Shown: positions 43,033-51,409, counted from the first letter of the stretch. The stretch: DNA of 64,000 nt from Pirellulales bacterium (GCA_036490175.1 DASXEJ010000019.1:1-64000); one strand, 5' to 3'. A program made the numbers and translations. The notes: generated from the letters alone by a model not told the origin.

Positions 43033-43137
43033 TCACTGTCTCGGTGAGCAATCATCACGCTGGTGAAACGGCATCTAACTTGTTTTCTTATATATGTTTA
43101 GATGACGCGCGCTAAAGTCGTATCACCAGCCTGGTGA
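43033..43137. promoter_or_regulatory. Three related dyads, likely upstream activator sites
   Basis: Sites: TCACTGTCTCGGTGA (43033-43047), TCATCACGCTGGTGA (43052-43066) and TCACCAGCCTGGTGA (43123-43137). The third is a perfect 7-1-7 palindrome; site 2 matches it at 12 of 15 positions and site 1 at 10. All keep TCA at one end and GGTGA at the other. Their centres are about 190, 171 and 100 bases before the -24 element, the normal range for enhancer sites of NtrC-type activators. The activator is not identified here. Confidence 0.6.
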
Positions 43138-43228
43138 ATCGTGCGGAACAGGAGGCATGGCGCGATTGGCGCTGTAAGTCCTTTCGTTCGGGAGGGATCG
43201 GCCGCACAGATTGCCCGTCTTCTCATGC

Positions 43229-43244
43229 TGGCACGCCGCTTGCT
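43229..43244 (+). promoter_or_regulatory. Sigma-54 (RpoN) promoter
   Basis: TGGCACG-CCGC-TTGCT matches the -24/-12 consensus (YTGGCACG-N4-TTGCW) at every defined position, including the preceding C and the following T-rich bases. It points right, toward the receiver-like gene whose start is 214 bases downstream. The dyads at 43033-43137 are placed as enhancers. This is the clearest promoter in the window. Confidence 0.8.
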
Positions 43245-43457
43245 TTTAGAAACGCCGGTCCAGATCAGGCAACCTCGGTAGTGGTGCTTGTTCTGGCAGT
43301 TTGCATGGTCGAGTCACGGAGGCGGCTTTCGACGTGCAGGCTGGGGGTGTCATGACCCTTTCGGAGTCACAGCAGGGAGGCTCAGCAACTGCGTAACCGG
43401 TGCCGACCGGATCGCGGGTTGTCGATCTAAATCCACTCGGCTGAGTACGACACCAAG

Positions 43458-43967
43458 ATGCAACCTTATAGAGACGCCATTATCGCACCTGACAAGGTGC
43501 GAACCACAGTGGCAGTGCGTGCAATTGAGTCTGTCGAATGCCTGGTCGTCGCCACCGATGAGGGGCGACGCGAAAACCTGGGGTTCGTTGCGCGCGAAGG
43601 AGGATGGAACGTCACGCTCTGTCGCGAGCCTGCCGAGGCAATTGCCCAGGCGCGCCAGCGGCTGCTGCAAATGGCCATTGTGGACCTGAGTGGTTCAGTC
43701 GCCAGCGATTCGGCAAGTTACCGCTTTCTGGTTGAGCAGTTGGCATGCACCAGCCGCATGCTGCTTCTGGTTTGCGGCAATGTCGACGACACCCGTGAAG
43801 AAGTTTGGGCACGACATCTGGGCGTATGGATGTACTTGCCAGGCGCGATCGACGGAGCGGATTTGGTCGGCCTGTGCGTGGCAGCGAGAGAGACGGTCGA
43901 ACGTATGTCCGCCCTTAACCGGCAGCGGGCGCTGTCCGTAGACCGCAAGACGAATCAATCGAGATGA
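43458..43967 (+). CDS. Degenerate receiver-like (CheY-like) protein
   Basis: 169 residues. Residues about 23-140 have the secondary-structure rhythm of a response-regulator receiver: 'VECLVVATDEGRRENLGFVA' (beta1-alpha1), 'REGGWNVTLCREPAEAIAQA' (beta2-alpha2), 'RLLQMAIVDLSG' (beta3), 'RMLLLVCGNVD' (beta4) and 'WMYLPGAIDGADLVGLCVAA' (beta5-alpha5). The acidic pair after beta1 is replaced by T-D-E, beta3 keeps one Asp ('IVDLSG'), and the switch Lys after beta5 is missing (YLPGA). Phosphorylation is therefore doubtful. No output domain is fused. It is the first gene after the sigma-54 promoter. The ATG at 43458 has only a weak binding site. Confidence 0.72.
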   Translation: MQPYRDAIIAPDKVRTTVAVRAIESVECLVVATDEGRRENLGFVAREGGWNVTLCREPAEAIAQARQRLLQMAIVDLSGSVASDSASYRFLVEQLACTSRMLLLVCGNVDDTREEVWARHLGVWMYLPGAIDGADLVGLCVAARETVERMSALNRQRALSVDRKTNQSR

Positions 43968-44001
43968 GTTACGAGTCTTAGTTTTACTTCCAGTGAGTGG
44001 A

Positions 44002-44062
44002 GAAGGCCTCGGATATGACCCATGTCCGCGGCCTTCAGTATTGCAAAGACGGCTTGGCCGTC
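44002..44062 (+). terminator. Two hairpins between the receiver gene and the basic-protein gene
   Basis: GAAGGCC (44002-44008) pairs with GGCCTTC (44030-44036), extended inward by CGGA/TCCG. Then GACGGC-TTG-GCCGTC (44048-44062) forms a second perfect stem. No T tract follows. They may end the receiver transcript or be a structured 5' leader of the small basic gene, which starts 24 bases later. Confidence 0.5.
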
Positions 44063-44085
44063 TGCACATCAGAAAGGAAAGCAGC

Positions 44086-44265
44086 ATGCAGTCCTACAGC
44101 AACGCGACCCCGGATTACAGCGCCGACAACGAGTTCGATCATGGACGCCGTAGCGCAGACAAATCGCCGTCGCGTACCCGCCGCTCGACGGCCCGACGTT
44201 TGGTGACGAAGTCCTCGTCGTTCAACGGTATGCACCGTCGCCGTAATAAGCATTGGAACTGGTAA
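44086..44265 (+). CDS. 59-residue basic protein ending HRRRNKHWNW
   Basis: Start ATG at 44086 with AAAGGAAA upstream; the open frame from 43993 is too long by 31 codons and crosses the hairpins. The N-terminal third is polar ('MQSYSNATPDYSADNEFDHG'), the rest strongly basic (about 14 Arg/Lys) and ends 'FNGMHRRRNKHWNW'. I recall similar tiny proteins with 'NGxHRRRNKxW' ends in planctomycetes. Such composition suggests RNA or DNA binding. It lies 118 bases after the receiver gene, on the same strand, possibly under the same sigma-54 promoter. Confidence 0.72.
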   Translation: MQSYSNATPDYSADNEFDHGRRSADKSPSRTRRSTARRLVTKSSSFNGMHRRRNKHWNW

Positions 44266-44399
44266 GGCGCCCCGCAGCGCTGGTTACCTTTCCGGTGGTC
44301 CGTGGCACACCCGCACGTGGCTTGCCCTATCCAGGGGTATGGCGGTCATAAGGCCGAGAGTGTCTTGCGGATGCGCAATAATAATCGAGAGAGAGATTG

Positions 44400-44482
44400 G
44401 CGATAACGTAGGCCGCGCTGGGCCAGCGCAGTCTACGTTGTCGCTATACAATTCTCCACGGCCCATTGCTTCGGACCGTGGA
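44400..44482. terminator. Strong double hairpin between convergent genes
   Basis: GCGATAACGTAG (44400-44411) pairs with CTACGTTGTCGC (44433-44444) over 12 positions with one T-G wobble. An inner stem GCGCT/AGCGC (44415-44419 and 44425-44429) completes a 45-base hairpin. A second stem TCCACGG/CCGTGGA lies at 44455-44461 and 44476-44482. The region lies between the ends of the genes at 44265 and 44524 and would fold on both strands, so it looks like a bidirectional terminator. A small RNA is possible. Confidence 0.55.
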
Positions 44483-44523
44483 ACGCTGTCGCACGGGGGG
44501 CGGCGGCAACGGGCGACGGCAGT

Positions 44524-46779
44524 CTATTTTGCCGCTCGGTCGAGGAAGGCGCGAAAATCTTGCAATGCGCCCCTATCCAGCCCCTCGGCCGGATGTTCCA
44601 GCAACCAATCGGCGTCTGCTACGGCGCCAGCACGGTCTCCGTTCTGCGAGCGGAGCATGGCGCGGTCGAATCGCGCCCGGTGGGCCTCGGGTGAGATGGC
44701 CAACAAGGCATCCAGATAGCGCAGCACGGCGCGGTTGTCGCCGCTCATGCCGGCCACTTCTTTCAGGTTGTAGAGGATCCGCACCACGATCGCGCGCTTG
44801 GTCGTCGCCTTTTGTTGCTCTTCGGTTAGCGGCGCACGCGTGGCGGCCAATACCCGCCGGCCGGCTTCCTCTGGACTGACCACCTGGCCGCCATCGAAGA
44901 CGTCGATCAGCCGACTTTCGCCGCCAGTTGGTACATACCGCACGACGAAATGACCGGGCAGGCCGACTCCTTCGACGTGCAACGACAAACGGCGGGCCAA
45001 CTCCATGTAGACGATCGACAACGTGATAGGTAACCCTTCGCGATCGTCCAAAACTTCGTTGACGTAGCTGTTCGCACGGTGGTAGTAGTCACCGCGACTG
45101 CCGTGGAAGCCGCTTTCGTCGAAGAAAAACTTGTTCAGCGCGGAAAAACGGGCGGCTTCGTCTGGCATCTCTCCCGATTTCGCCGTAACGTCAGCAGCCA
45201 TGCGATCGAGTTGACGACGATAGCTCTCAACATCGATCTCGTCGTTGTCCAATCGCGCGATTGCCAATGCCGCGGCGAGCAGGTCGATCGATTCTTCTGG
45301 TTGGTCAAGCACCTTGAGCAATTCGGCATGGGCATGCACCTGGCGTAGCGAATCGCTCAGGCGGCGCAGCTGCTCGGCCTGATGCGACAACGCCTCGGCG
45401 CGATCCGTCAGCGCCGCGGTTGTCACCGCCGAGTTTTCAGCCAGCTGTTCGGCCAAGGCGATGCCAGGATGGCTATCGGCCGGCATCTCGTCGAGCAGTC
45501 GATCGATGCGTGCCACGGCTTCGGCCGAAGGTGCCGGTGCCGTTAGTTCCCGGCCCACGCGAAAACCCTTGAACTCGGCATGCGTCTCGCGAAATTTGGC
45601 AAAACCGACTTTGCCCGTGGTTGCTGTCGAGACGTGGGTCGTGATCACTTCGTGACCATTGACGCGGCAGACGATCCGTTGCGGCTCGACGCGCACGTGC
45701 AGCGTGTTCCACTCGCCCGCCTTATAGAACGGGCTTGCTTGTTGCGCGAGGATGGTCCAATTCAACACGTCCGGACCGTCGAAACGCGTCAGCCGCATGG
45801 TGCCGGCCGTGGGATAGAAGCCGTAGTGCTTGTCGCCGCCATCGGCGCCGAAAACCAATCCGGCGGCGCCGGCCTCGTCGTCGAGCCGTACGGTCGCGGT
45901 CAGTTCGAAAGGAACATCCGGAGGGGCCTGCGATGACAAGCAAAGCGAGCGACCGCCGAATCCGTCTCCTTCGCCGTCGACCAACACGCGGGCTCCGCGT
46001 GCGTGCCAGTTGGCGCCGAATACCGGCGTCCATTCGGCCGCGTCGAGGGCGCCTTGCTTCACCCAGCGATCGATGGGCACCGGGTTGGGACGCGCCAAAA
46101 GGGGCTTCAGGTCGTTGATGCCGACGGCGAAACCCAGATTGTTGGTTACCAGCGACTTCAGCGTCAGAATGCCGCCGACGTGACCTTGCATATCGACCAA
46201 GGGACCGCCGCTGTTGCCCGGCTCGACGGCGATGGCTAGCTGAATCATTTTTCGGCCGTCGATCTCGCGCTGCCCTGATACGACTCCCGCCACAACGCTG
46301 TGTCGCAGCCCCATGGGATTGCCAAGTGCGACGACAGCTTGTCCGGGGCGCAAAAATTCGGAATCCGCCAGCTTTAGCGGCGTCAGTCCTGTTGCGTCGA
46401 CCCGCAGAATGGCCAGATCGAGGAAGCGATCCGATGCATGTACGCTCGTTACTTCGTGCCGCTTGCCATCAGCCATTTGCACCGTGATCGGCCGACCTTC
46501 GCCGATGACGTGCAGATTTGTGGCGATCAATCCGTCGGCCGACACGACAAAGCCCGAGCCCAAACCATGCTTGCGGCCGTCACGGCCACCAACGGTGATC
46601 ACGGCCAGCGAGGGCCGAGCGCGCTGATAGACGTCCTCGACGGACTTGCGCGTGCCAGTCTCGCGCTCGCTAGTGGCCTCGGGTTTTGCTTCGTCGGCGA
46701 ATATGCCGGCCGGCGCGAAGCTCGCAATGCACAGCGCCAACATGGAAAAAACTGTTACGCGCTGCGACGCAATGGACAT
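44524..46779 (-). CDS. Fusion: HtrA-like protease + DUF1080-like lectin domain + SirB1 transglutaminase-like domain
   Basis: 751 residues. Signal peptide at 1-28. Residues about 50-235 are a trypsin-like domain: His 'IATNLHVIGEG', Asp 'FLDLAILRVD' and Ser 'EPGNSGGPLVDMQG', all present. Residues about 260-410 form a jelly-roll of the DUF1080/laminin-G kind ('KHYGFYPTAGTMRLTRFDGP', 'GEWNTLHVRVEPQRIVCRVN', 'GKVGFAKFRETHAEFKGFRV'). Residues about 415-500 are helical. Residues about 545-685 match the SirB1/transglutaminase-like core ('REGLPITLSIVYMELARRLS', 'VEGVGLPGHFVVRYV'), whose usual Cys is not evident, followed by TPR-like helices. It may bind carbohydrate or peptidoglycan and cut partners in the envelope. 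Fusion of the three is unusual. Confidence 0.8.
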   Translation of the reverse strand: MSIASQRVTVFSMLALCIASFAPAGIFADEAKPEATSERETGTRKSVEDVYQRARPSLAVITVGGRDGRKHGLGSGFVVSADGLIATNLHVIGEGRPITVQMADGKRHEVTSVHASDRFLDLAILRVDATGLTPLKLADSEFLRPGQAVVALGNPMGLRHSVVAGVVSGQREIDGRKMIQLAIAVEPGNSGGPLVDMQGHVGGILTLKSLVTNNLGFAVGINDLKPLLARPNPVPIDRWVKQGALDAAEWTPVFGANWHARGARVLVDGEGDGFGGRSLCLSSQAPPDVPFELTATVRLDDEAGAAGLVFGADGGDKHYGFYPTAGTMRLTRFDGPDVLNWTILAQQASPFYKAGEWNTLHVRVEPQRIVCRVNGHEVITTHVSTATTGKVGFAKFRETHAEFKGFRVGRELTAPAPSAEAVARIDRLLDEMPADSHPGIALAEQLAENSAVTTAALTDRAEALSHQAEQLRRLSDSLRQVHAHAELLKVLDQPEESIDLLAAALAIARLDNDEIDVESYRRQLDRMAADVTAKSGEMPDEAARFSALNKFFFDESGFHGSRGDYYHRANSYVNEVLDDREGLPITLSIVYMELARRLSLHVEGVGLPGHFVVRYVPTGGESRLIDVFDGGQVVSPEEAGRRVLAATRAPLTEEQQKATTKRAIVVRILYNLKEVAGMSGDNRAVLRYLDALLAISPEAHRARFDRAMLRSQNGDRAGAVADADWLLEHPAEGLDRGALQDFRAFLDRAAK

Positions 46780-46981
46780 TAAGCAGCTCCTCGATCAAAA
46801 GTCATAGACCAAATGCGGCAGGCGTCATGCGGCACGCTCCGCACGGTTTGACACCTGGTGGACGCGTCTCCATGATAGGAGGCCGCCAGGCGAATGGCAA
46901 AAAACCTCGCGTGGCGCTAGGGGACTGGCAGCTGAATCGACGGCAAATCTTCGATTGTCGGCACTTCGCCGATGCGCAGCA

Positions 46982-48397
46982 ATGACGAATGAACTTTGTT
47001 GGATGCCCGCCTTGGATCTGGCCGCGGCCATTCGCGCGCGGCGGGTGTCGCCCGTCGAGTTGGTCGAAGCAGTCCTCGCACAGGTAGACCGGCTTAATCC
47101 GCACTTGACCGCGATTGTCACCCGCACCGACGAACTGGCCCACCAGCAAGCCCGCCAGGCTGAAGAAGCTGTCATGCGAGGGGACGAGCTGCCGCCTCTG
47201 TGGGGCGTGCCGATTACGATCAAGGACCTGCACCTGACCGAGGGCATTCGCACGACGATGGGCTCGAAGTTGTTCGAGCAGTTCGTGCCCGACCACGATC
47301 AGCCGATCGTGGAACGATTCAAACGAGCCGGCGCGATCATCTTGGGAAAGACGAACACCTCGGAATTCGGTCTCATTCCGCTAGCTGCTAACGCATTGTT
47401 TGGCGATTCGAACAATCCCTGGGACGGACGCTTTAATACAGGCGGTTCTAGCGGTGGCGCGGCTGCTGCCGTGGCCTGCGGCATGGGGCCGTTGGCCACC
47501 GCCAGTGACGGTGGCGGATCGATCCGCATTCCGGCCACCTTTTGCGGCGTCTTTGGTTTGAAGCCGCAGATGGGGCGCGTGCCGCACCTCCCTTTTCCAC
47601 GCGGCTGGGAGTCGCTGTCGCATCAGGGGGTTCTGTCGCGCACTGTGCGTGATACGGCGCTGGCGCTCGACGTGCTCGCAGGGCCGCACCCGCTCGACCG
47701 TTGGAGTTTACCGGCGACCGGGCGCAGCTTTTTGTCGGCCTGCACGGGCGAGGCGCGCGGCTTGCGTCTGGCTTGGGCGCCCCGTTTGGGCGATTTGCCG
47801 GTCGAGCCCGAAGTGCTGGCCGTCTGTCAGCAGGCTGCCGAGCGTTTCGAGCAACTCGGCTGTCGGGTGACGCCTTTGGATTTGGATTTGCCCGATCTGG
47901 GGCCCGCGCAGCAAACAATCGTGCTATGCGAGGCGGCGGTCGGCATGCAAGCCCGTCGCGCCGAATGGGAGCAATCGATTTTTCCTCCCACCCGCAAGAT
48001 GCTTCCCAACGCTGACAAGCTGACGTACTACGATCTGGTGCGCGCGCAGTGGGCTCGCGAGGAATACTGGGAAAAAATCTCGCCGGTGTTCGAACAATTC
48101 GACGCTTTGCTGACGCCTACCGCGCCGATCACGGCCCCGCTCAACGGCACGTTGGGGCCGAAGGTGATCGAAGGGCGCACGGTGCGACCATTGTCATGGT
48201 TGGGGCACGTGGTTCCAGCCAACATGACATGGCAGCCGGCGGCCAGTATGCCCGTGGGTTTTGACAGTCAAAGCTTGCCAATCGGTTTGCAGATCATGGG
48301 TCGGCAACACGACGAATGGACCCTGTTGCAACTGGCCAGCGCCTATGAAGCAGCGTTTCCGTGGGCCGATCGAAAACCGCCGCTGGCATTGCCCTGA
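46982..48397 (+). CDS. Amidase (amidase-signature family)
   Basis: 471 residues from the ATG at 46982; an in-frame TTG at 46955 is less likely. The Ser-cisSer-Lys triad is visible: Lys in 'VPITIKDLHLTEG' near 80, cis-Ser in 'SDGGGSIRIPATFCGVFGLK' near 178 and Ser nucleophile in 'NTGGSSGGAAAAVACG' near 155. The C-terminal part ('LPIGLQIMGRQHDEWTLLQL') is also canonical. It hydrolyses an amide bond; the substrate is unknown. A role as a GatA subunit is less likely because no gatB/C is adjacent. It is divergent from the protease-fusion gene. Confidence 0.94.
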   Translation: MTNELCWMPALDLAAAIRARRVSPVELVEAVLAQVDRLNPHLTAIVTRTDELAHQQARQAEEAVMRGDELPPLWGVPITIKDLHLTEGIRTTMGSKLFEQFVPDHDQPIVERFKRAGAIILGKTNTSEFGLIPLAANALFGDSNNPWDGRFNTGGSSGGAAAAVACGMGPLATASDGGGSIRIPATFCGVFGLKPQMGRVPHLPFPRGWESLSHQGVLSRTVRDTALALDVLAGPHPLDRWSLPATGRSFLSACTGEARGLRLAWAPRLGDLPVEPEVLAVCQQAAERFEQLGCRVTPLDLDLPDLGPAQQTIVLCEAAVGMQARRAEWEQSIFPPTRKMLPNADKLTYYDLVRAQWAREEYWEKISPVFEQFDALLTPTAPITAPLNGTLGPKVIEGRTVRPLSWLGHVVPANMTWQPAASMPVGFDSQSLPIGLQIMGRQHDEWTLLQLASAYEAAFPWADRKPPLALP

Positions 48398-48502
48398 GCA
48401 GTTTGCTTGTGCCCCAGGATTTCTGCGTAAGCTGCGACATCTGCGGATGGATCTTTTCGGGTTCGGCAGTTCGGCCATTTTTATCGCAAGGAGCATTGCT
48501 TG

Positions 48503-49567
48503 ATGAAAACGTTGCGGATCGCGGTTTATCCCGGCGATGGAATCGGACCCGAAGTCATCCGGCAGGCGGTGCGCGTATTGAGGGCCGTCGAAGCGCGGCA
48601 GAAAGACTGGTCACTGGAGCTGACCGAGTTTCCGTGGGGTGCCGCGTATCACCGGCAAACCGGCCGAGTGGTGCCGGAGGACTTTCTCGAGGTGCTGCGG
48701 CCGTTCGATGCGATTCTTTTGGGCGCGGTGGGTTGGCCGGCGGAATTGCCCGACCATGTCACGCTCGCGCCCTTGGTCACCTTGCGTCAGCGCTTCGATC
48801 AATATGCCTGCGTGCGGCCGGCCAAGCTCTTTGCCGGGCTGCGGGGTCTGCTTGCCGACAAAGGGCCGGCCGATATCGACCTGGTCGTGGTGCGCGAAAA
48901 CTCGGAAGGGGAATATGTCGATAATGGCGGTCGGGTGCGCCGCGGCACGTCGGATGAGTATGCCGTGCAGACGGCAATTCACACCCGTCGCGGGATCGAG
49001 CGGGTTTTGCGCTTCGGATATGAGCTGGCGCGGACGCGTAGGAACAAGCTGACGATGATCACCAAGAGCAACGCCCAGCGGCACGCTTACGTGCTCTGGG
49101 ACGACGTGCTGGACGAGGTGTCGCCGCAGTTCCCTGACGTGAGCACCGACAAGCAGCATGCCGACGCCGCGGCTATGAACTTGGTGCGCCGGCCGGAAAC
49201 GTTCGACGTGATCGTGGCCTCGAATCTGTTCGGCGATATTCTGACGGACCTGGCCGGCACGATCGCCGGTGGGCTGGGGTTGGCTCCCAGCACCAACACC
49301 AACCCAGAACGAAAGTTTCCCAGCATGTTCGAACCGGTACACGGCTCGGCCCCCGACATTGCAGGGCAGGGAATCGCAAATCCGATCGCCGCCGTACTGA
49401 GCGCCGCCATGATGATGGATTGGCTGGGGGCGGCGGCTGCGGGGAATCATCTGCGCGGCGCCGTCGAACGGACGCTTGCCGCCGGACACAAGACGGTCGA
49501 CCTGGGCGGGCGGCTATCGACCGAGGCGATGGGAGACTTATTGGTCGCCGCCGTCGAGCAGGCGTAG
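48503..49567 (+). CDS. Isocitrate/isopropylmalate-family dehydrogenase, D-malate/tartrate type
   Basis: 354 residues from the ATG at 48503 with AAGGAG 9 bases before it. Marks: 'YPGDGIGPEVIRQAV' at the N terminus, 'LGAVGWPAELPDHVTLAPLV' near 75, 'TLRQRFDQYACVRPAKLFAG' near 95, 'VVVRENSEGEYVDNGGRVRR' near 130 and 'NLFGDILTDLAGTIAGGLGL' near 240, with the NAD-region 'FEPVHGSAPDIAGQGIANPI' near 275. The R-Q-x-F-D-Q-Y and G-S-A-P-D-I-A-G phrases fit tartrate/D-malate dehydrogenases better than leuB. It oxidises and decarboxylates a 2-hydroxy acid using NAD. It lies between the amidase and the cupin gene. Confidence 0.88.
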   Translation: MKTLRIAVYPGDGIGPEVIRQAVRVLRAVEARQKDWSLELTEFPWGAAYHRQTGRVVPEDFLEVLRPFDAILLGAVGWPAELPDHVTLAPLVTLRQRFDQYACVRPAKLFAGLRGLLADKGPADIDLVVVRENSEGEYVDNGGRVRRGTSDEYAVQTAIHTRRGIERVLRFGYELARTRRNKLTMITKSNAQRHAYVLWDDVLDEVSPQFPDVSTDKQHADAAAMNLVRRPETFDVIVASNLFGDILTDLAGTIAGGLGLAPSTNTNPERKFPSMFEPVHGSAPDIAGQGIANPIAAVLSAAMMMDWLGAAAAGNHLRGAVERTLAAGHKTVDLGGRLSTEAMGDLLVAAVEQA

Positions 49568-49634
49568 CAGCGCGGCAAATGATCGTCTACCATGTCGAAC
49601 AGTCTCTGATCTCGCGCTCTGCGGAGAATTCACA

Positions 49635-50390
49635 ATGTCGGCAATCACTCGACGCCAGTTTGCCCGCGATTCGTTGGGCACCCTGCTGACCATGTCTCTC
49701 TTGGAGACTGTGTTCCAACATGAATTGCTGGGTCAGGAGGTGCGGCCCGCCGCGGCCGGTTGGCTGCGCGACATCGAGCAGTTGGGCCAGGACCTGAAAG
49801 GGCAGAAGCTCGAACAACTTGTCTGGCAGCAGAAGGTCGAAGAGCTGTTTAGTAAGGTGCCGCTGGCGGACATTTTGGCGCTGATTGATTTCGATCGCTT
49901 GGCGAGCGGTGTGAAGTTTGTCGACAACGGCGCGCTCAGCATGCGCTTCAAGTTTCCTGAGGTCGAAGGCGTCCCCAAGAATCTGGTCTATGGGAAGCAA
50001 ATCTTCGCGCTCAAGAAAGACCGCTCGGTCGTGCCGCATGGGCATAACAACATGGCTACCGCCTTTTTGATTCTGAAAGGGGATCTGCGCGGCCGGCACT
50101 ACGATCGCCTGAAGGACGAGGCCGATCATTACATCATTCGCCCGACGGTCGATCGCACATTCGTGCCGGGCGAATGTTCGACCGTGTCGGACTACAAAGA
50201 CAACGTCCACTGGTTCAAGGCGATCACCGAGCCGGCGTTCATATTCAACCTGCACGTGCTGCAGGTGAATCCGGACAATCGCGAGCCGACAGGCCGGCTG
50301 TATCTCGATCCCGAGGGGGAAAAGCTGGCCGACGGTTTGATTCGTGCACGGCAATTAAGCTATGACGAAGTTCATAAGCTGTACGGGTAG
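49635..50390 (+). CDS. Exported cupin-fold protein with Tat-like signal
   Basis: 251 residues from the ATG at 49635; GGAG is 8 bases upstream, and the longer open frame from 49476 overlaps the dehydrogenase. The N terminus has 'TRRQFARDSLGTLLTMSLLE', a twin-arginine-type signal. The core shows a cupin pattern: 'SVVPHGHNNMATAFLILKGD' near 132 (metal ligands His-x-His), 'GRHYDRLKDEADHYIIRPTV' and a later 'DNVHWFKAI' His. Such proteins bind a metal ion and often are dioxygenases. The substrate is unknown. It lies 68 bases after the dehydrogenase and may be co-transcribed. Confidence 0.74.
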   Translation: MSAITRRQFARDSLGTLLTMSLLETVFQHELLGQEVRPAAAGWLRDIEQLGQDLKGQKLEQLVWQQKVEELFSKVPLADILALIDFDRLASGVKFVDNGALSMRFKFPEVEGVPKNLVYGKQIFALKKDRSVVPHGHNNMATAFLILKGDLRGRHYDRLKDEADHYIIRPTVDRTFVPGECSTVSDYKDNVHWFKAITEPAFIFNLHVLQVNPDNREPTGRLYLDPEGEKLADGLIRARQLSYDEVHKLYG

Positions 50391-50422
50391 TCGCGCCGCC
50401 GGCCGAGGTGCAGCGGGTTGCG

Positions 50423-51409
50423 CTACCGAATGCCCTGCTCTTGGAACCACTGCCAGGCATCTCGGGCGGTCTCTTTGACCGGCCTTTGATAGTAGCCGAG
50501 CTCACGCTGGGCACGCACACTACTATAGTTTTTTGGCAATCGGCCTAAATCCACGGCGGCCGAGTTGACCTCGGGCTCGTGGCCGGTGACGCGTCCGACG
50601 ACATTCCCTACGCGTCCGGCGATCATTTGCATGAGAGGACCCGCGCGCATGAGCGGGCGGCGCACGCCACAAATGTCGGCGAATATGCGACAGGCTTCAA
50701 TCCATTCCATGGTCTTGCCGGCCAGTAGATAGCGTCGGCCCGTGGCACCGCTGTCGCGTGCCGCCAGGATTCCTGTTGCCACGTCGCGCACATCGCACAG
50801 GCTCAACCAACCGCGGGGCGCGAAGACCGTCGCGCCGCGAGCGACGGCCAACAGCAGTCGCCCCGACGAGGGTTTCCAGTCCCAAGGACCGAGCATGAAA
50901 GCCGGATTCACGACGACCGCGTCCAGCCCCTGGCTGATCTCGTCATCGACAACGCCTTCCGCCGCGCGTTTGGTGACCACATACGGCACCTGGGGTCCGC
51001 CGGCAAACGGTGTGTCTTCGTCAGTCGGATGCCTGAGCGAGCAGCGACCGAATACGTCGGTGCTGGAAATGTGAATCATCCGTGCAGCGAATTCTCGGCA
51101 GGCGATGGCGACATTTCTTGTCCCGCCGACGTTTATCTCCTCGTAATGCTCTGGGTGTGCCCAGCCGACATTCACGTGCGCGGCGCAGTGAATTACGGTC
51201 GTCGTTCCGCGACAGGCCTGGCGTACCGCTGCCTCGTCACGCACATCTCCGGCGTAAACATCGACGTTCAGTCCTGCCAGTGGCCGGCGATCGGTCGTGC
51301 CCCGCGCGAGCACGCGCACGGCTTCGCCACGCGATAGCAATAATCGCACCACATTGTTACCAACCAGGCCCGTGGCGCCCGTAACGAGCGTCACCCGATT
51401 CGAGCTCAT
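50423..51409 (-). CDS. NAD-dependent epimerase/dehydratase, HpnA-like extended SDR
   Basis: 328 residues from the ATG at 51407-51409, preceded by GGAGAG. Rossmann motif 'VTLVTGATGLVGNNVVRLLL' at the N terminus, 'CAAHVNVGWAHPEHYEEINV' near 82, 'MIHISSTDVFG' near 117 and catalytic 'YVVTKRAAEGV' (Tyr and Lys) near 148. The G-D-V-R-D phrase near 60 follows the family. It resembles dihydroflavonol reductase/HpnA-type sugar epimerases, associated with hopanoid or isoprenoid modification. The gene is followed by a convergent cupin. Substrate unknown. Confidence 0.9.
   Translation of the reverse strand: MSSNRVTLVTGATGLVGNNVVRLLLSRGEAVRVLARGTTDRRPLAGLNVDVYAGDVRDEAAVRQACRGTTTVIHCAAHVNVGWAHPEHYEEINVGGTRNVAIACREFAARMIHISSTDVFGRCSLRHPTDEDTPFAGGPQVPYVVTKRAAEGVVDDEISQGLDAVVVNPAFMLGPWDWKPSSGRLLLAVARGATVFAPRGWLSLCDVRDVATGILAARDSGATGRRYLLAGKTMEWIEACRIFADICGVRRPLMRAGPLMQMIAGRVGNVVGRVTGHEPEVNSAAVDLGRLPKNYSSVRAQRELGYYQRPVKETARDAWQWFQEQGIR

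Larger units (their letters stand above)
42549..43457. promoter_or_regulatory. Large regulatory region: three 15-bp dyads and a sigma-54 promoter
   Basis: 909 bases with no supported gene; frames at 42661-42888, 43134-43355 and 43288-43689 lack motifs. It contains three related 15-base dyads (43033-43047, 43052-43066, 43123-43137), an AT-rich stretch (about 43080-43101, TTTTCTTATATATGTTTA) and a sigma-54 promoter at 43229-43244. A 14-codon frame (43352-43396, MTLSESQQGGSATA) lies in the 213-base leader before the gene at 43458. The left end must hold the promoter of the devBCCA operon. Confidence 0.65.

Noticed and set aside
43134-43689. Frames inside the regulatory region (43134-43355, 43288-43689)
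   Set aside because: They overlap the receiver gene and the sigma-54 promoter, lack binding sites and have shadow-like composition.
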